Assembly (NCBI GenBank): GCA_000727475.1
Contig: KL647323.1
Location: 386,659-450,658 of the forward strand
Origin: Sarcocystis neurona
Taxonomy: Eukaryota; Apicomplexa; Conoidasida; Eucoccidiorida; Sarcocystidae
DNA: 64,000 nucleotides
Direction: 5' to 3'
The notes beneath the pieces are model-generated. The model did no database searches. It worked only from the letters and a program-made list of their open reading frames with translations, and had not been told where the DNA came from. A program made the translations under genes and the position numbers. Positions 24,801-36,800 of this stretch are shown here, one piece after another. How positions within the stretch are numbered: position 1 is the first letter of the stretch; each line of letters starts with the position of its first letter.

Positions 24801-27800
24801 TGCATGCCACGTCTCGTCTCCACGCCTTCTGTACGAAACATCGATTCCCCGTCTCGTCTCCGTGATTTTCTTCATCCTTTCTGTTTCCGGCTCTCCTCCA
24901 CGCCGAATCGAAGCGCGTCTGCTGCCGCCGATGTGTCGCGGCGGTGGTGCTGCGTTCGCGCGACGTCGTCTTCTGCGCGTCGTTGTGGCTGCTGCTGCGG
25001 CCCGGACTCTTGCTGCCGGAATGACTTCTGCCTTTGCCGCTGCTGCTGCTACTCCTGCGTCTGCGCGTCTGTGTGGCTGCGTCGTCTACACTGCTGCTGC
25101 GGCGGCACCTGGTGCTCCGCCGTGGAGCTGCTGTGGTTGCTGCTGCTCCTCCTCCGGCTCTCCTCTTGCGGGTGCTGCTCCTCTTTCGCTTGCGCCTGCT
25201 GGTGTTTCCTCAACGGTCTCTGTTGCTGTTTTGCTGCTGCTGCCGCTGTGCTTCGCAGCTTGGCAGCTGCTAAGTCGGTGCGCCTACCCGCACGCCAGCA
25301 GGCACAAAGCGCTGCTGCAGCAACTAGAGAAGCAGCAGGTGTTCCACCCGCTTCAACTACGAGAGTTCCCCTACTTCTCTGCAGCAGAGAGACACCCCCT
25401 CTACATATCTGAGTAAGAGAGTTGCTGTTTTCTTCGCAACCTCGTCACCCACCCACATTCCACCGGCGGCTCATCCGCAGCGATACCTACACACCTGTGT
25501 ATGTATGAAGCTACGTTTTCACTCGGTTCTATACATCCGTATTCGTACAGATGCACCTACTTTCTTCTGTGTGGGGCGGCGTGCGCACACTTGGCAAGAT
25601 TCAGAGTTCGCCGCTTTTCTGCCCATATGTCAGAGCATATATTTGTAGGTGAGGGACCTTCTTTTTGACTCGCACAGGCACATGCGCGTGTGTACCCCAC
25701 GCGCGCAAGACAGTGAATATATGTCTGTCGACGTGGTGTGTCTGGGGCGTGTTTGCCGCTGCTTTCTTATATTTATGTCGCTGACGTTCGTGTCTCTTTT
25801 ATTCGCCGTCCTTCGGGTGAGTCCCGTCCGTGCGTCCCTCCGCGGTCCTCCTCTTCTCTCTGCAGCACGTGCCCCACACGTGTCTCCGGAAGCGCAGCTG
25901 GACAGCAGCAGGCGTCCTCGGCTGCGGCCTGCAACTACCCCTGCTCTTGCCGTCGTCAATAGGGGAGGGGGGGATGTAGACTTTGTCGACGTAAACAATT
26001 TGATATAGCTGTGCCTACGCCAGATGCGTATGTGTCTCTTTTCCCTTGTCTTCGTCGTAAACTCTCTCTGGCCTTATCGGTCTACACACGTACCCCTGGC
26101 AGGGACGGGGACGCCTTCCTGCAGTCCCCGCACATACACACACACACACACACACACTCCTTTGAAATATATTTATATGTATGTGCATATTATATGTGTG
26201 TAGTGAAAAGCGTGTCTTCTGTTCGTAGTCGCTACACACACGTCTGTGTTGGTCTGTGTGTATTCACTTCTTTTGAGAGATCAGAAGAAGAAAACTCGTC
26301 TCCTCGGCCGCCCTAGGATGTGTGGATATACACACGCGTGTGTCTGTGTGTGTGCATGACTGTTATGTAGGAGTGCTTCACACAGAGAGACACGCACACG
26401 CATGTACATGTATTTGTCGCTTGTGGGGAGTCTTTTATTTTCTTCTTCTCAAGCAGCACTGGCTCGTGATGAAGTGGCCGGGTTTTTGTCGACTGGGCTG
26501 CGCACGTCCACACGCGCGCGTTTTTTTTGCTGCAGAAGTGCGTATCAACTGCTGCGGTCGCGTCTGCTCGAGACGAGAAGTTTGCTGCTCGAGGTGATGA
26601 TCCAGGCGTCCGTGCGGCTGCTGCCCTCCCCCGCGCGAGGAGGGGGGCAGCAGCCCGCGGCGCCGCGGGGACTCGTGTACCCGGTGGAACGCACAGCAGC
26701 GGCGGCCGAGACCGGCCAGCTGCAGCTCCTGCCGCAGCCGCACGTGGGGCAGGCCCCAGCAGCAGCAGCAGCGCAGGCAGGAGCCGCAGGGGCAGCAGCA
26801 GGACTGCGTGAAGGAGAAGAAGAACGAGGACCGCGAGAAGCTGCGGACGCAAGAGGAGCTCCTGCTGGGGGCAGCACTGGTACCAGGAGCGCGGGCGGGG
26901 ACGGCGGGGGTCAAGAGAAGAAGAATCGACCCCACGCGGACAGCAGCAGCAGCAGCGGCGGGGGAGGGGGCGGGGGGGCGGTGGCTCCTGTTTTCTGGGG
27001 TCTGCCCCGCCAATTCTGCCGAGAAGAGTACGTAGTGTCCGGACGCGGCTCCGAGAAATTGAGAGTGAGACAAGGACAACGCTTTTCTGTGAAGAATAAA
27101 TAAGGCAGCAACGGGCGCCCTCGGCATCCCCCAACCGTCATGTGGTCATGTATATGAATACCCAAATACATATATATATATATATATATATATATGCGTA
27201 TGTAGGCGTATTCTACGTAGACGTACATGCGTCCAGGAAGACACATACACATACATATGTGTAGGTACGTAGATACACATACAGACATCCATATACATAT
27301 ATATATATGTGAGCACAGGTATACAAACCCACGCATATGCATACACACATATATGAGAATGGATGCATACATATGCATATGCATATATCCATTCTTATAG
27401 ATACAAATACGTATGTGCATCCATCTATATACACATCTACTGATAGAATAGGTATGTGTCTGTTGTCTATCTTCCACAGACTCATCCGAAGTTATGTCAC
27501 TGTCTCCGTATGCATATACACCTATACTCATCACTATATACATGTATATATACGTATACACATATATATATATATTATAGTATACACGTAATAGTAGTCA
27601 CCACTATAAAAGTATATATATATACATATTATATATATATTGTATAGATGTATATAGGAGCACCGAGTCTTGCGTATGTATTCGTCGTTGACAGGAAGCG
27701 GCGAGGGACGCGAGGCTCGTTTTTTCCTCGCTAGCGAGGGGGAGTTGAACAGAGCGGGGATCTCTACGCATGTCGTTCGGTCAACTTTCTCTTCTTATTT

Positions 27801-30800
27801 TCTATCTGCCTACCCCCCTCCTTTGTGCTGCCCGTGTGTGTGCGTGTCTATGGAGATCACAGACCTGGGCGTTTTCTCTTCTGTGCACACGTATGAGGTC
27901 TCGAGTCAAGAGAAGTACGTTTTTGTGACGGAGGCCACGGTGTTTTCCACCATTTACACCTTTTGTTCAGGAGAAGAGAAGACGACTTCATCCTCCCTGA
28001 AGAAGGTCACACACAGAAACACACGTGCAAGAGGTGGCTGCTCGTGTGGACCTGCCTACGTATCTTCGTAGAGACGCACATATTCGGCGGTCCATCAAAT
28101 ATTGACGTTCAACAGAGAGGGAAGTATTGGTCAAAGTATGTGGCGACGTTCGGACATTGCAAAACAGCTCCAGAGTTGTGCTGCTCAGAACTCTCTCCTA
28201 CTCATTATCTTCTCAAACATATCTCTATACACCCAGTCCCATCTACATACACACATATATATATATATGTATATATATGTATATGCGGGTATGCGTGCAT
28301 ATATATATATATATGTATATGGTTGTGTGTGTCACAGGTGTGTATGGAAATGCATACAGATTTGTTTATGTGGTTTGTGACGCGTCTGTTTTCTTGCGTC
28401 GGTGTGTGAATATCTACGCATGTATGAGTGCAGGTGTACTCATGCAAACGCATGCGCATGTGTGTTCGACTGTGTGTGGATGTTTCTGTTTGTGGGACGT
28501 TCTGACCCAAACCGACGTACAGAGAGTGCGGGTTCTTGGCGGGGAAAATCTGCGCGAGGGGGAGCTCGTGGATGGCAGGTGCCTGTTGCCGCTGCCGGAG
28601 CCAAACCAGGAGGCGTTTCTCCTCTACAAGCGAGTGCTGCGGCAACAGTCGGAACGAAGGGTAATAAACGTCCTTTTTTTTTCCTCGCATCCTCTTGCCC
28701 GTCAAATAGTCCTCTCTCTGTGGCGGTGTACATATACATATATGTGTGGGAGTGAAGAGACCGGCGCACACATGTTTTGTGAATAGAGACGTTGCTGTAG
28801 GGAACTGCGAGGTTCCAAGTGCTAACAGAAGGACAGCTGCATGTACGTATTCCTGTCTTGGTGTTCCCACGGGTGGCAATGCGGTTCATACGTACACATA
28901 CATATTTATATGCGTATAGGCATATGCATACATATATGTATGTGTGTACATATGTGGTGTACTCGGAGTCTGTACGTATATGCGTCTGTGCATGGTGGGT
29001 TGGGGATTTCTCTCTATATGTGTATGTACTGGCAATACGTTTACGTGTGTATACGTGTATATTTGGTGGGGATATAGGTATATTTATATGTGTGCGTGTG
29101 TGTGCATATGTTGGAGTTTGCGCGCCCTGGGGGTCCCAGCGTGAATCTCCTCCCGCATTTGTGTGCTGCTGCAGCAGTCCCACTTTTTCTCTTTGCGTGC
29201 GCGCGCGCACTTCATCTGTCCCTCATTTATCCACACATATATATACGTACATTGTAGACGTATATTTATCACATATATATATGTGTGTATGTGTACGTAC
29301 GTATATATACATATATATGTATGTGCTGTTGTGTGGACGCGTTGGTGTATGGATAGTACTGCAACAGGGTGCGACACGGGCAGGTGTTGTACGTACGTCT
29401 GTTCTTCCCAGCATCGTCGTCTTTCTGTATCTATCCATCTATCCGTGCCTGTACTCCTTTTGCAAGCGCATGCATGCGGCCAAATCTGCCAAATATATAC
29501 ATCGACGTTTCCCCAGCTGTGGGAGGGGAGCAGCTGGAGGAGCCTCACTTACGAACGTGGGCGTGCATGTGTGGACGTGGAGGTATGTGTGTGTCTGTAT
29601 CTACACAGGAAGAGAAAGCCCGACCCACTTTATAGCTTTCTCATCTATATATATATATATGTGTTTTTGTGTGCCTATGCGTGCCTATGTATGTGTATGT
29701 GCGTGTCTGTGTACAGACGTACACACGTATTTGTGTCGCTCTACACGTATCCACGCAGGAAGAAAGCGCAAGCCAATATATAACTTTTACCCGTATATAT
29801 ATGTGTGTATGCATGGGTTTGTGTAGGTATATATATGTGTGTTTGTGTACACACGGACTTGTGTACATCCCTGCGGCTTCCGTATATGTCTACCCGCCAA
29901 GACAGAGGGAGCCAATCTATAACTTTTATACCCATATATATATATATGTGTATATATGTACGTAGTGTACGTGTGCATGTGTTTGTGTACACACGTGTTT
30001 GTGTACGTCGGCGCGTAGGTACTGCCGCATGCGTGTCCACTCACACATATATACGCAAGGACAGCGGCAGACGCTGCAAGTTTTGTCTGTTGCTGGGAAA
30101 TACGCGGGCGAGTCAAGAGAAGAATAAGAAACAGGAGGAAACGAAGAGGGTTCGACTTCTTCTCGGGGGACGTCTTCACTAGGCGCGGACAGCCGAACAA
30201 ACAACAGAGAAAGTCCTGCAGTTGCTCTGTAGACGCATTTGTATATACGTGTCTCTACGCGACTACAGTAACTTGCGCTTCGCAAATATTCCCTCCTCCC
30301 CGTCTTCACAGAAAAGATTTATCTAGTGTTTAAGTCTGTATATTCGTGTGTCTCCCTGTGTGTATATCTGTGTGTCTGTAGGTACATGTGTGTATATGTA
30401 TGCATACATACAGGTATGTACGTAAGTGTATATCTATATGTGTATACATGTGTATACGCATATATGTACGTGTGTTGCTGCTCTTGCTGCTCGTCTTACT
30501 GCTGCTGTTGCTGCTGCTGTTGCTGCTCGTGTTCCTGCTTCTGCTGCTGTTGCTGCTGCTCTTCCTGCTGCTCTTGCTGCCGCTTGTGTTACTACTCTAG
30601 CTGATGCACTTGCTTCGCCTGCGTCGTGCTGCTGCTGCGCTGCCGTGCCGCTCCGCTTTTCTCGTGTGTGTCCCTGGTGCGGCTGCTTCTTCTGCCCTCC
30701 TTTTCTGCTGCTGGTCCTGCTCTTCTTGTTTCCCCGACCGTCTCTGCGGCGCCCCGCACTGCTGTTGCGCGTTGCGCTCGCTGCTGCTGCTGTAACACCC

Positions 30801-33800
30801 GTCCCGCCCGTGTGCCGCAGCTGGTGCGTGCGCCGGTTTCCGCTCGCGCTCCTCCAGCCGCTGCATCTCTTCCGCGTCTGCTGCTGCTGCTGCTCTGCGG
30901 CGGCTTCGCGCCTTTTTGGCTGCCGCAGATGCCTTTGTCAGCAGCAGGGGGGCAGCTTCCTTCGATCGCGTGCGTCTCCGTGTTGAACGCCTCAAGCGAT
31001 TTATCTGCGTGCGCGATCAGTCCGGCAACCAGCAAGATGATCGCTCTGGGAGGAGAGGGCGAAATCCTTCTGTGGAACCTCCAAGAATACGAGGTATTAC
31101 TTCCTCCCGTCTTCCGTCGACACGCGTCCTCTTCTCTTTTTCGTCTTCCTCCCGCATGTCTCCTGCCATTTGTGGGGGGGCCGCTCCTTTCATCTCCCTG
31201 TCTTTCCGCACTTCCACTGCACACTCCACCACCGCAGAGGAGCAGGCCAGCACTCCACAGATACTCAGGAGACGCGTCTCTTCTTCGCGAGCCTCTCCCT
31301 CCGTCTCCGCTGCATGTCAGCGGTGCTCCTGTCTCGTCTCCGGACCCTCCTGGCGGGCCGCGATCGACCACCGCCCTGTCTCTGTATCCGTCTCTCTGTG
31401 TCTCCGTGTGTCCTTCTCATAGCGCCTGTCGAACGAATATACATGCTTCCACAGTACAGCCCACACGTATATATGTGTATGTGTGTCGATATACATATAT
31501 ACGCACATATATGTATGTGTGTGTATATCTTTTCAACACATATACGTATCAGTCTGCGTGTTTCCATATACACATGTATATATGTGCGTGGGCGTTCCTG
31601 TGTCTGCCCGTCTCAAGAAATCATAGAGAAAGCGCGGCTCGGTTTATGGACGTGTATCTCTTCCATCGTATATACGTATGAGCCTGCGTGCTGCCAGGTA
31701 TGTGTATATGTGTAGGCGTTCATGTGTCTGCGTCGGAAAGAGGAAGTGCGACACGGTTCGGCGGGTCAAGGAGAAGTTAACATCTGTTCAAGTATCGATC
31801 TGCGTGTTGGCGTATGTGTGTGCTTCGATTTTCCTCCTTCGTCGCGTCGCATTTCTTCGACTTCTTTGAAGAAAAGGGAATAACTCTCTGCCTATATAGT
31901 ACGCGTGCGTTCTTCGGTAGGTCAGGTTTGCAAGCTTCCCCCCTTCTTTGTGGCAGCAAGCTGTCCTGCCCGCCCGTTTCTCTTGCATACATATGTATGT
32001 GTGCGTCTATGCGTATGTCACACCCTCTCGTTTGGAGCTGCCAGTCTTCTCTTGACTTTTTGATATATTAACGTAAGGGACGAGGTTGTTGCTGCCGGTG
32101 GTGAGTCTGGGTATATGTGTCTTTTTCCTGCGTCTGGGTCTCTCTGTGTGCGACGGTGGACACGAGACCTGTTGGGTTTATACTGCAACAAAAAAGTGCC
32201 ACACGCCTGACCTTGCTGATGCTTTTCTGCTGCTGCTGTGTGGGGGTGGGACTGCTGCTGCTGTGTGGGGTTGTGACTGCTGCTGCTGCTGCGTGGGGGC
32301 AGGTGGCGAAGGCGCGTCGTGAGCAGCGACGGCGACGGAGACTGCAGGCGGTGCAGCAGCAGCAGGCGCAGGAAGGAGTGTGTCTCTCTGTGTCTCGCGC
32401 GCTTTTCTCTTCTTCTTCGTCGTCCTCGTCCTCCTCTTCGGGTGGCAGCAGCAGCAGTGAAGACGAGGGAGGAGGAGGAGGAGCTGCAGCGGGCAGCAGC
32501 CGACGCAAGACGCGCAGCAGGTGGCACGACGGGCGGAGGAGGGACAGCAACAGCAGCAGCAGCGGCGAGGTGCGGAAGTGGGCGGATTGGGAGAAGCGAA
32601 GAGAACGAAGAGAAAAGAGAAGAGCAGAAGACGAAGAGGAGGACGTGGCAGGCGCTCGACGGCTTGTAGGAGCAGAAGGGCGGGTGTTGTCTCTGGCGTT
32701 CGGCGAGCTCGATGACCGAATTCTGCTCTCTGGCGGAGTCGACGGGGTCGTGCGCCTGTGGCAGTCGTACGACTTGGCCTCGTGGGCAGCGACCGCCGAT
32801 GAGACGGCGCTGCTGCCGGCCCTGCAGCAGGAGGCAAGACTCTCGCATGCAGCTGCCGTCGCGGGGAGTTGGGGCGGGCCGGCCGCCGGTGGGAAAACTG
32901 CCCTCAGCGACCGTGGCAGGCGTCTGGCCGCCTACTTCCATCGCAAGCAGCGCCGTGTTTTTGCCAACTGCTGCAGCAGCAGCACCCCAGACGGCAGCAG
33001 CAGCGGCAACGCCGTCCCGCGCACCGCTGACGCGCAGACCCCCCAGCCTTACACGCCGCAGCAGCAGGAGCCCCAGCGCCAGACGCAGCAGCACACGCAA
33101 CGAAGAGAAAAGCGAAGGCCGGATGAAATTGCAGACTCAAATGTTGTCGTCCCCCTCTGCCTCTATCGGGGGGGCCTGGCTGCCGTGTGGAGCGTCGACG
33201 TCGGGCCGTACGGGTAACAGCAACACCGCGTCCTTGCAGCGACCGGAAGAAGATACTGAAAAAGAGAGAAGAAGCAAAAAGTGACAGAGGACAAACACAC
33301 TAAGACAGAGGCCTCCAGATGTTTAACACGCAGACGCTGCGATTCGAGCAGGCAAAAAAAGAGACGCAGACAACCAGCGACAGACACGCCGTCCCCGGGA
33401 CACATCAACGGCTACGTACGTTCGTCTACGTACGAATCGGCGTAGAGAGTCTCGCCAGGGGGCCGTCTGTCACTACGTACATATACACATATATGTGTAA
33501 ATATGTGTGTATACGTGTCTCTGTGTGTGTGTACATATATATATATATATATGTAGAGATGTCTGTACGTATGTGTACGTCTGTCTATGTATACGTATGT
33601 ATACGTGTGTTTGTGTACGTGTGTATGTATATGTATGTGTGTATATGTATCAATACATACATATATATATGTGTAAGTACGTATCTCTGTGCAAAACTAT
33701 AAATACACACAGAAAAGCCGATGAATACGTGGCTTTTGCTACATATGTGTATGTTCACATATATATATGTATGTATATAAGGGTATCATACATGTGGAGA

Positions 33801-36800
33801 AGTGTGTGTTCATGTGAGTGTCTTTCAGACATTATTTTGCGTCGGGATCGAGCGACGGTTTTGCCCGCCTGTGGTGCACGTCCCGTTCATTTCCTCTGCG
33901 ACTGCTGCCTCACCCGGGAGCTGCTGCGGCCGACGTTTTCCACGTCTCTTTCCACCCGAACTCTTCTCTGCTGCTCACGGCGGCAGCAGACGCATGCGTC
34001 CGACTTTTCGACTTGCGCACTGCTGAGCAGGCGCGGTGCTGGACAGCTGGCGCTGCCGTGGCTGCAGCAGCCGCAGCAGCGGCGGAGCAGCAGCAGCAAC
34101 TGCTGCGCAGCAGTCGCCGATTCCACAAAGCGCGCCAGAGGCGTCTGGAGCCGCAGCAGCCGACGGAGAAAAGCAGCAGCCGCAGCAGCAGCAGCCCTGC
34201 CGCGGAAGGACAGGGAGAAGGAGAAAGAGGAGGTGGTGGTGGTGGGAACGGAAGGGAAGCGAAGAAATCAACAGAAAAGGAAGGAAAAGCGGAAACAGCT
34301 GCTGCAGCACCTGCAGCAGCCAACCCGCCGATCGACGGCACTGTCCCGCAGCGTAACATCGACCTCCACGTCAACAGCAGGAAACTTCAGCCCGCTTCTG
34401 GCGCAGGAGGGGCAACAGCAGCAGGAGGAGGATCTAACAGTTCGACGCTATTGCAACAAGGAAAAGGAAGTTACAAAAAAACTCGACTATCTTCCATCGC
34501 TGTCTCTCCCAACGGCAAACTTGTCGCTGTCTCCGGTACCGCCACCACATACACACACACGCGTGAAGCAACAAAACACAGATATGTATATGTATATATA
34601 TATATAGGTGTAAATAGGCAGACTCGCGTGCGCGTACATATATAGAACAAAAAATTGACCTGTTTTTCTTTCCACAGCAGCTGGCAAGAAAGTGGCCTGC
34701 AGCGTGAGTGTCATCACCGTCGGCCACCAGATACGAGCAGCGAACGTATCGCTCTACGCCTTATGTGAAGGTATATATGTGTATGTGAACTTACATTTAT
34801 AAAAGACACAAATATCTGTGTTTCCAGCCAGGGAAACATGCAGCTGCGTGGCTTTCGACTGCGCGTCGCTCTTGATATATATACAGGCGGAGGGAGATAT
34901 TTGGCCACGCCCCGGTCCGCATACTCGCGACTCTCTGTCTCTGGACACATATATATATATATATACAGGCGCGTGCGTATGTGTATACACGTGTGTAATA
35001 CGTGTATATGTATATATACACACGTATACGGATACATATACTCATCCTCACACATAGAGATGTTCATGTATGTATATCGTATATAAAAGTAAGCGAAGAC
35101 AGGTCAACAAGATTGCTTGTGTAGCCCCCAGTCGTCTGTTTACTACGTCAGTTCACTTATATGTATACACATACCAGTATTCATCCATATTATATATATG
35201 TATACGTCTGTGCCTGTGTGTACGTATATATACATATATATACGCATATGTACATATATATATATATACACGCGCATGTGTCTACATATGTACGTGTATA
35301 CATGCGACGTATATGCATATGTATCCATACATATATATCGAGAGAGAGGGAGCTGCGGACAGATTGACAGCTAGATGGGTGAAGATAGGGAGGCGTGGGG
35401 TCTGTGGCTGCCGCTGCAGGCGAGGAAGGCAGTATTTGCGTCTACGACATCCCAAGTGCTAAACTTCTGGCGATGACCAGCAGCACGCCGAACTTGCCAA
35501 TGGCGCCTGTGACGTCGCTCAGTTTCTGCCGTGGATCTGTGCTGCTTGCTGCCGCATGCAAAGACGGGACGGTCTCCCTCTTCGATACCAGCAGCGGTAC
35601 GCCTCTCCTCCTGCTGCTTCCCAGGCTCTCTCTGTGTCGAAACTCGGCCGCTCTTTCCGACGAATATTCGTCACTCGGTGTGTGTGCATATGTGTGTATG
35701 TGTGTGTATATGTGCATTCGGAGATAAAAGGAGAAAAAGCGAGAGATATGTATGAATGTCGAATGATATATGTATATATATGTTTGTGTGTGAGTGTGTC
35801 TGTCTGTCTCTCGCGCTCTCTGTACGTACGTACAGGGAAGTGTGCGGATATACGTACATATGTACGTGTGTGTCTACACACGCCAACAAGTATATCCGTC
35901 TACACACATATATGTAACCAAACCTACAGATCTATACGTACACGTATATACATACGTATATATACATACATACAAATGCATACAGACATATGCATGCATA
36001 CCTTTACATGCGTACGTATACGTACATACACATACATACGTGCGGATACGTACGTACGTATACATACGTACATATATATACGGGCGTACACACACATACG
36101 TAGACATCCATATACATGAACATACATATACATATGTATGTACGCACACATACATACATACACGTACATACATATACATACGTACATATACATACATATA
36201 CATACATTCATGTACATACATATACATATACATACGTACATACACGTACACACATATACATACGTACATACACGTACACACATATACATACGTACATACA
36301 CGTACACACATATACATACGTACGTACACATACGTACGTACACATACATACATATACGTACATACATATACATACATACATATACCTATATACGTAAACA
36401 TACATACATATACATGTACATACGTACATACACGTACACACATACCCATATACATACATGTGTGCATACATGTATACGCGTATAAAATGTGTAAGAGGTA
36501 CCTTTATGGACTCCTGCGTATGTTAAGGGGTGGCTGTATGAAGAGGTGGGTGATTGACTTCTTTAATCGTTGGACGGAAGTTGCCTGCCGTGGTCGTTCA
36601 AGCGTGTTGTGGGGCGGAGACTTACGTCCCCCGAGCGTGGGAAATTTTTGTATGTGACTGTAGAGTGATGTGTTCAAGTTTGCTGCGGCCGCAGAAGTCT
36701 TCAAGAAGAAATGTCCAGCAGGGAGAAATTTTGCTGTACGACTGTCAGCTGAACTCTCCTGGTGTCGCGGCAGGCGTCCCCGGCGTCGACCTTCGCAGGC

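Noticed and set aside
24739..25416. 225-codon plus frame treated as a full gene
   Set aside because: Most of it is CTG-rich intron read as Ala/Leu/Cys. Only the part from 25259 is conserved, and it fits as exon 2 of the TAF5-like gene.
26313..27134. 273-codon minus frame with poly-Pro/Leu
   Set aside because: It lies opposite the NTD2 exon 26536-27064, whose phase and homology support the plus strand.
28127..28786. 219-codon plus frame treated as a gene
   Set aside because: Its first part is TATG-rich intron; only 28523-28660 fits as the conserved linker exon of the TAF5-like gene.
32018..33100. 360-codon minus frame opposite TAF5 exon 6
   Set aside because: The plus strand encodes two WD repeats in frame with neighbouring exons; the minus frame is low complexity.
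35794..36657. Long frames on both strands composed of Tyr, Thr, His, Ile and Val
   Set aside because: They are translations of an ACATAC/ACGTAC simple repeat, open in several frames on both strands, and lie inside an intron of the TAF5-like gene.
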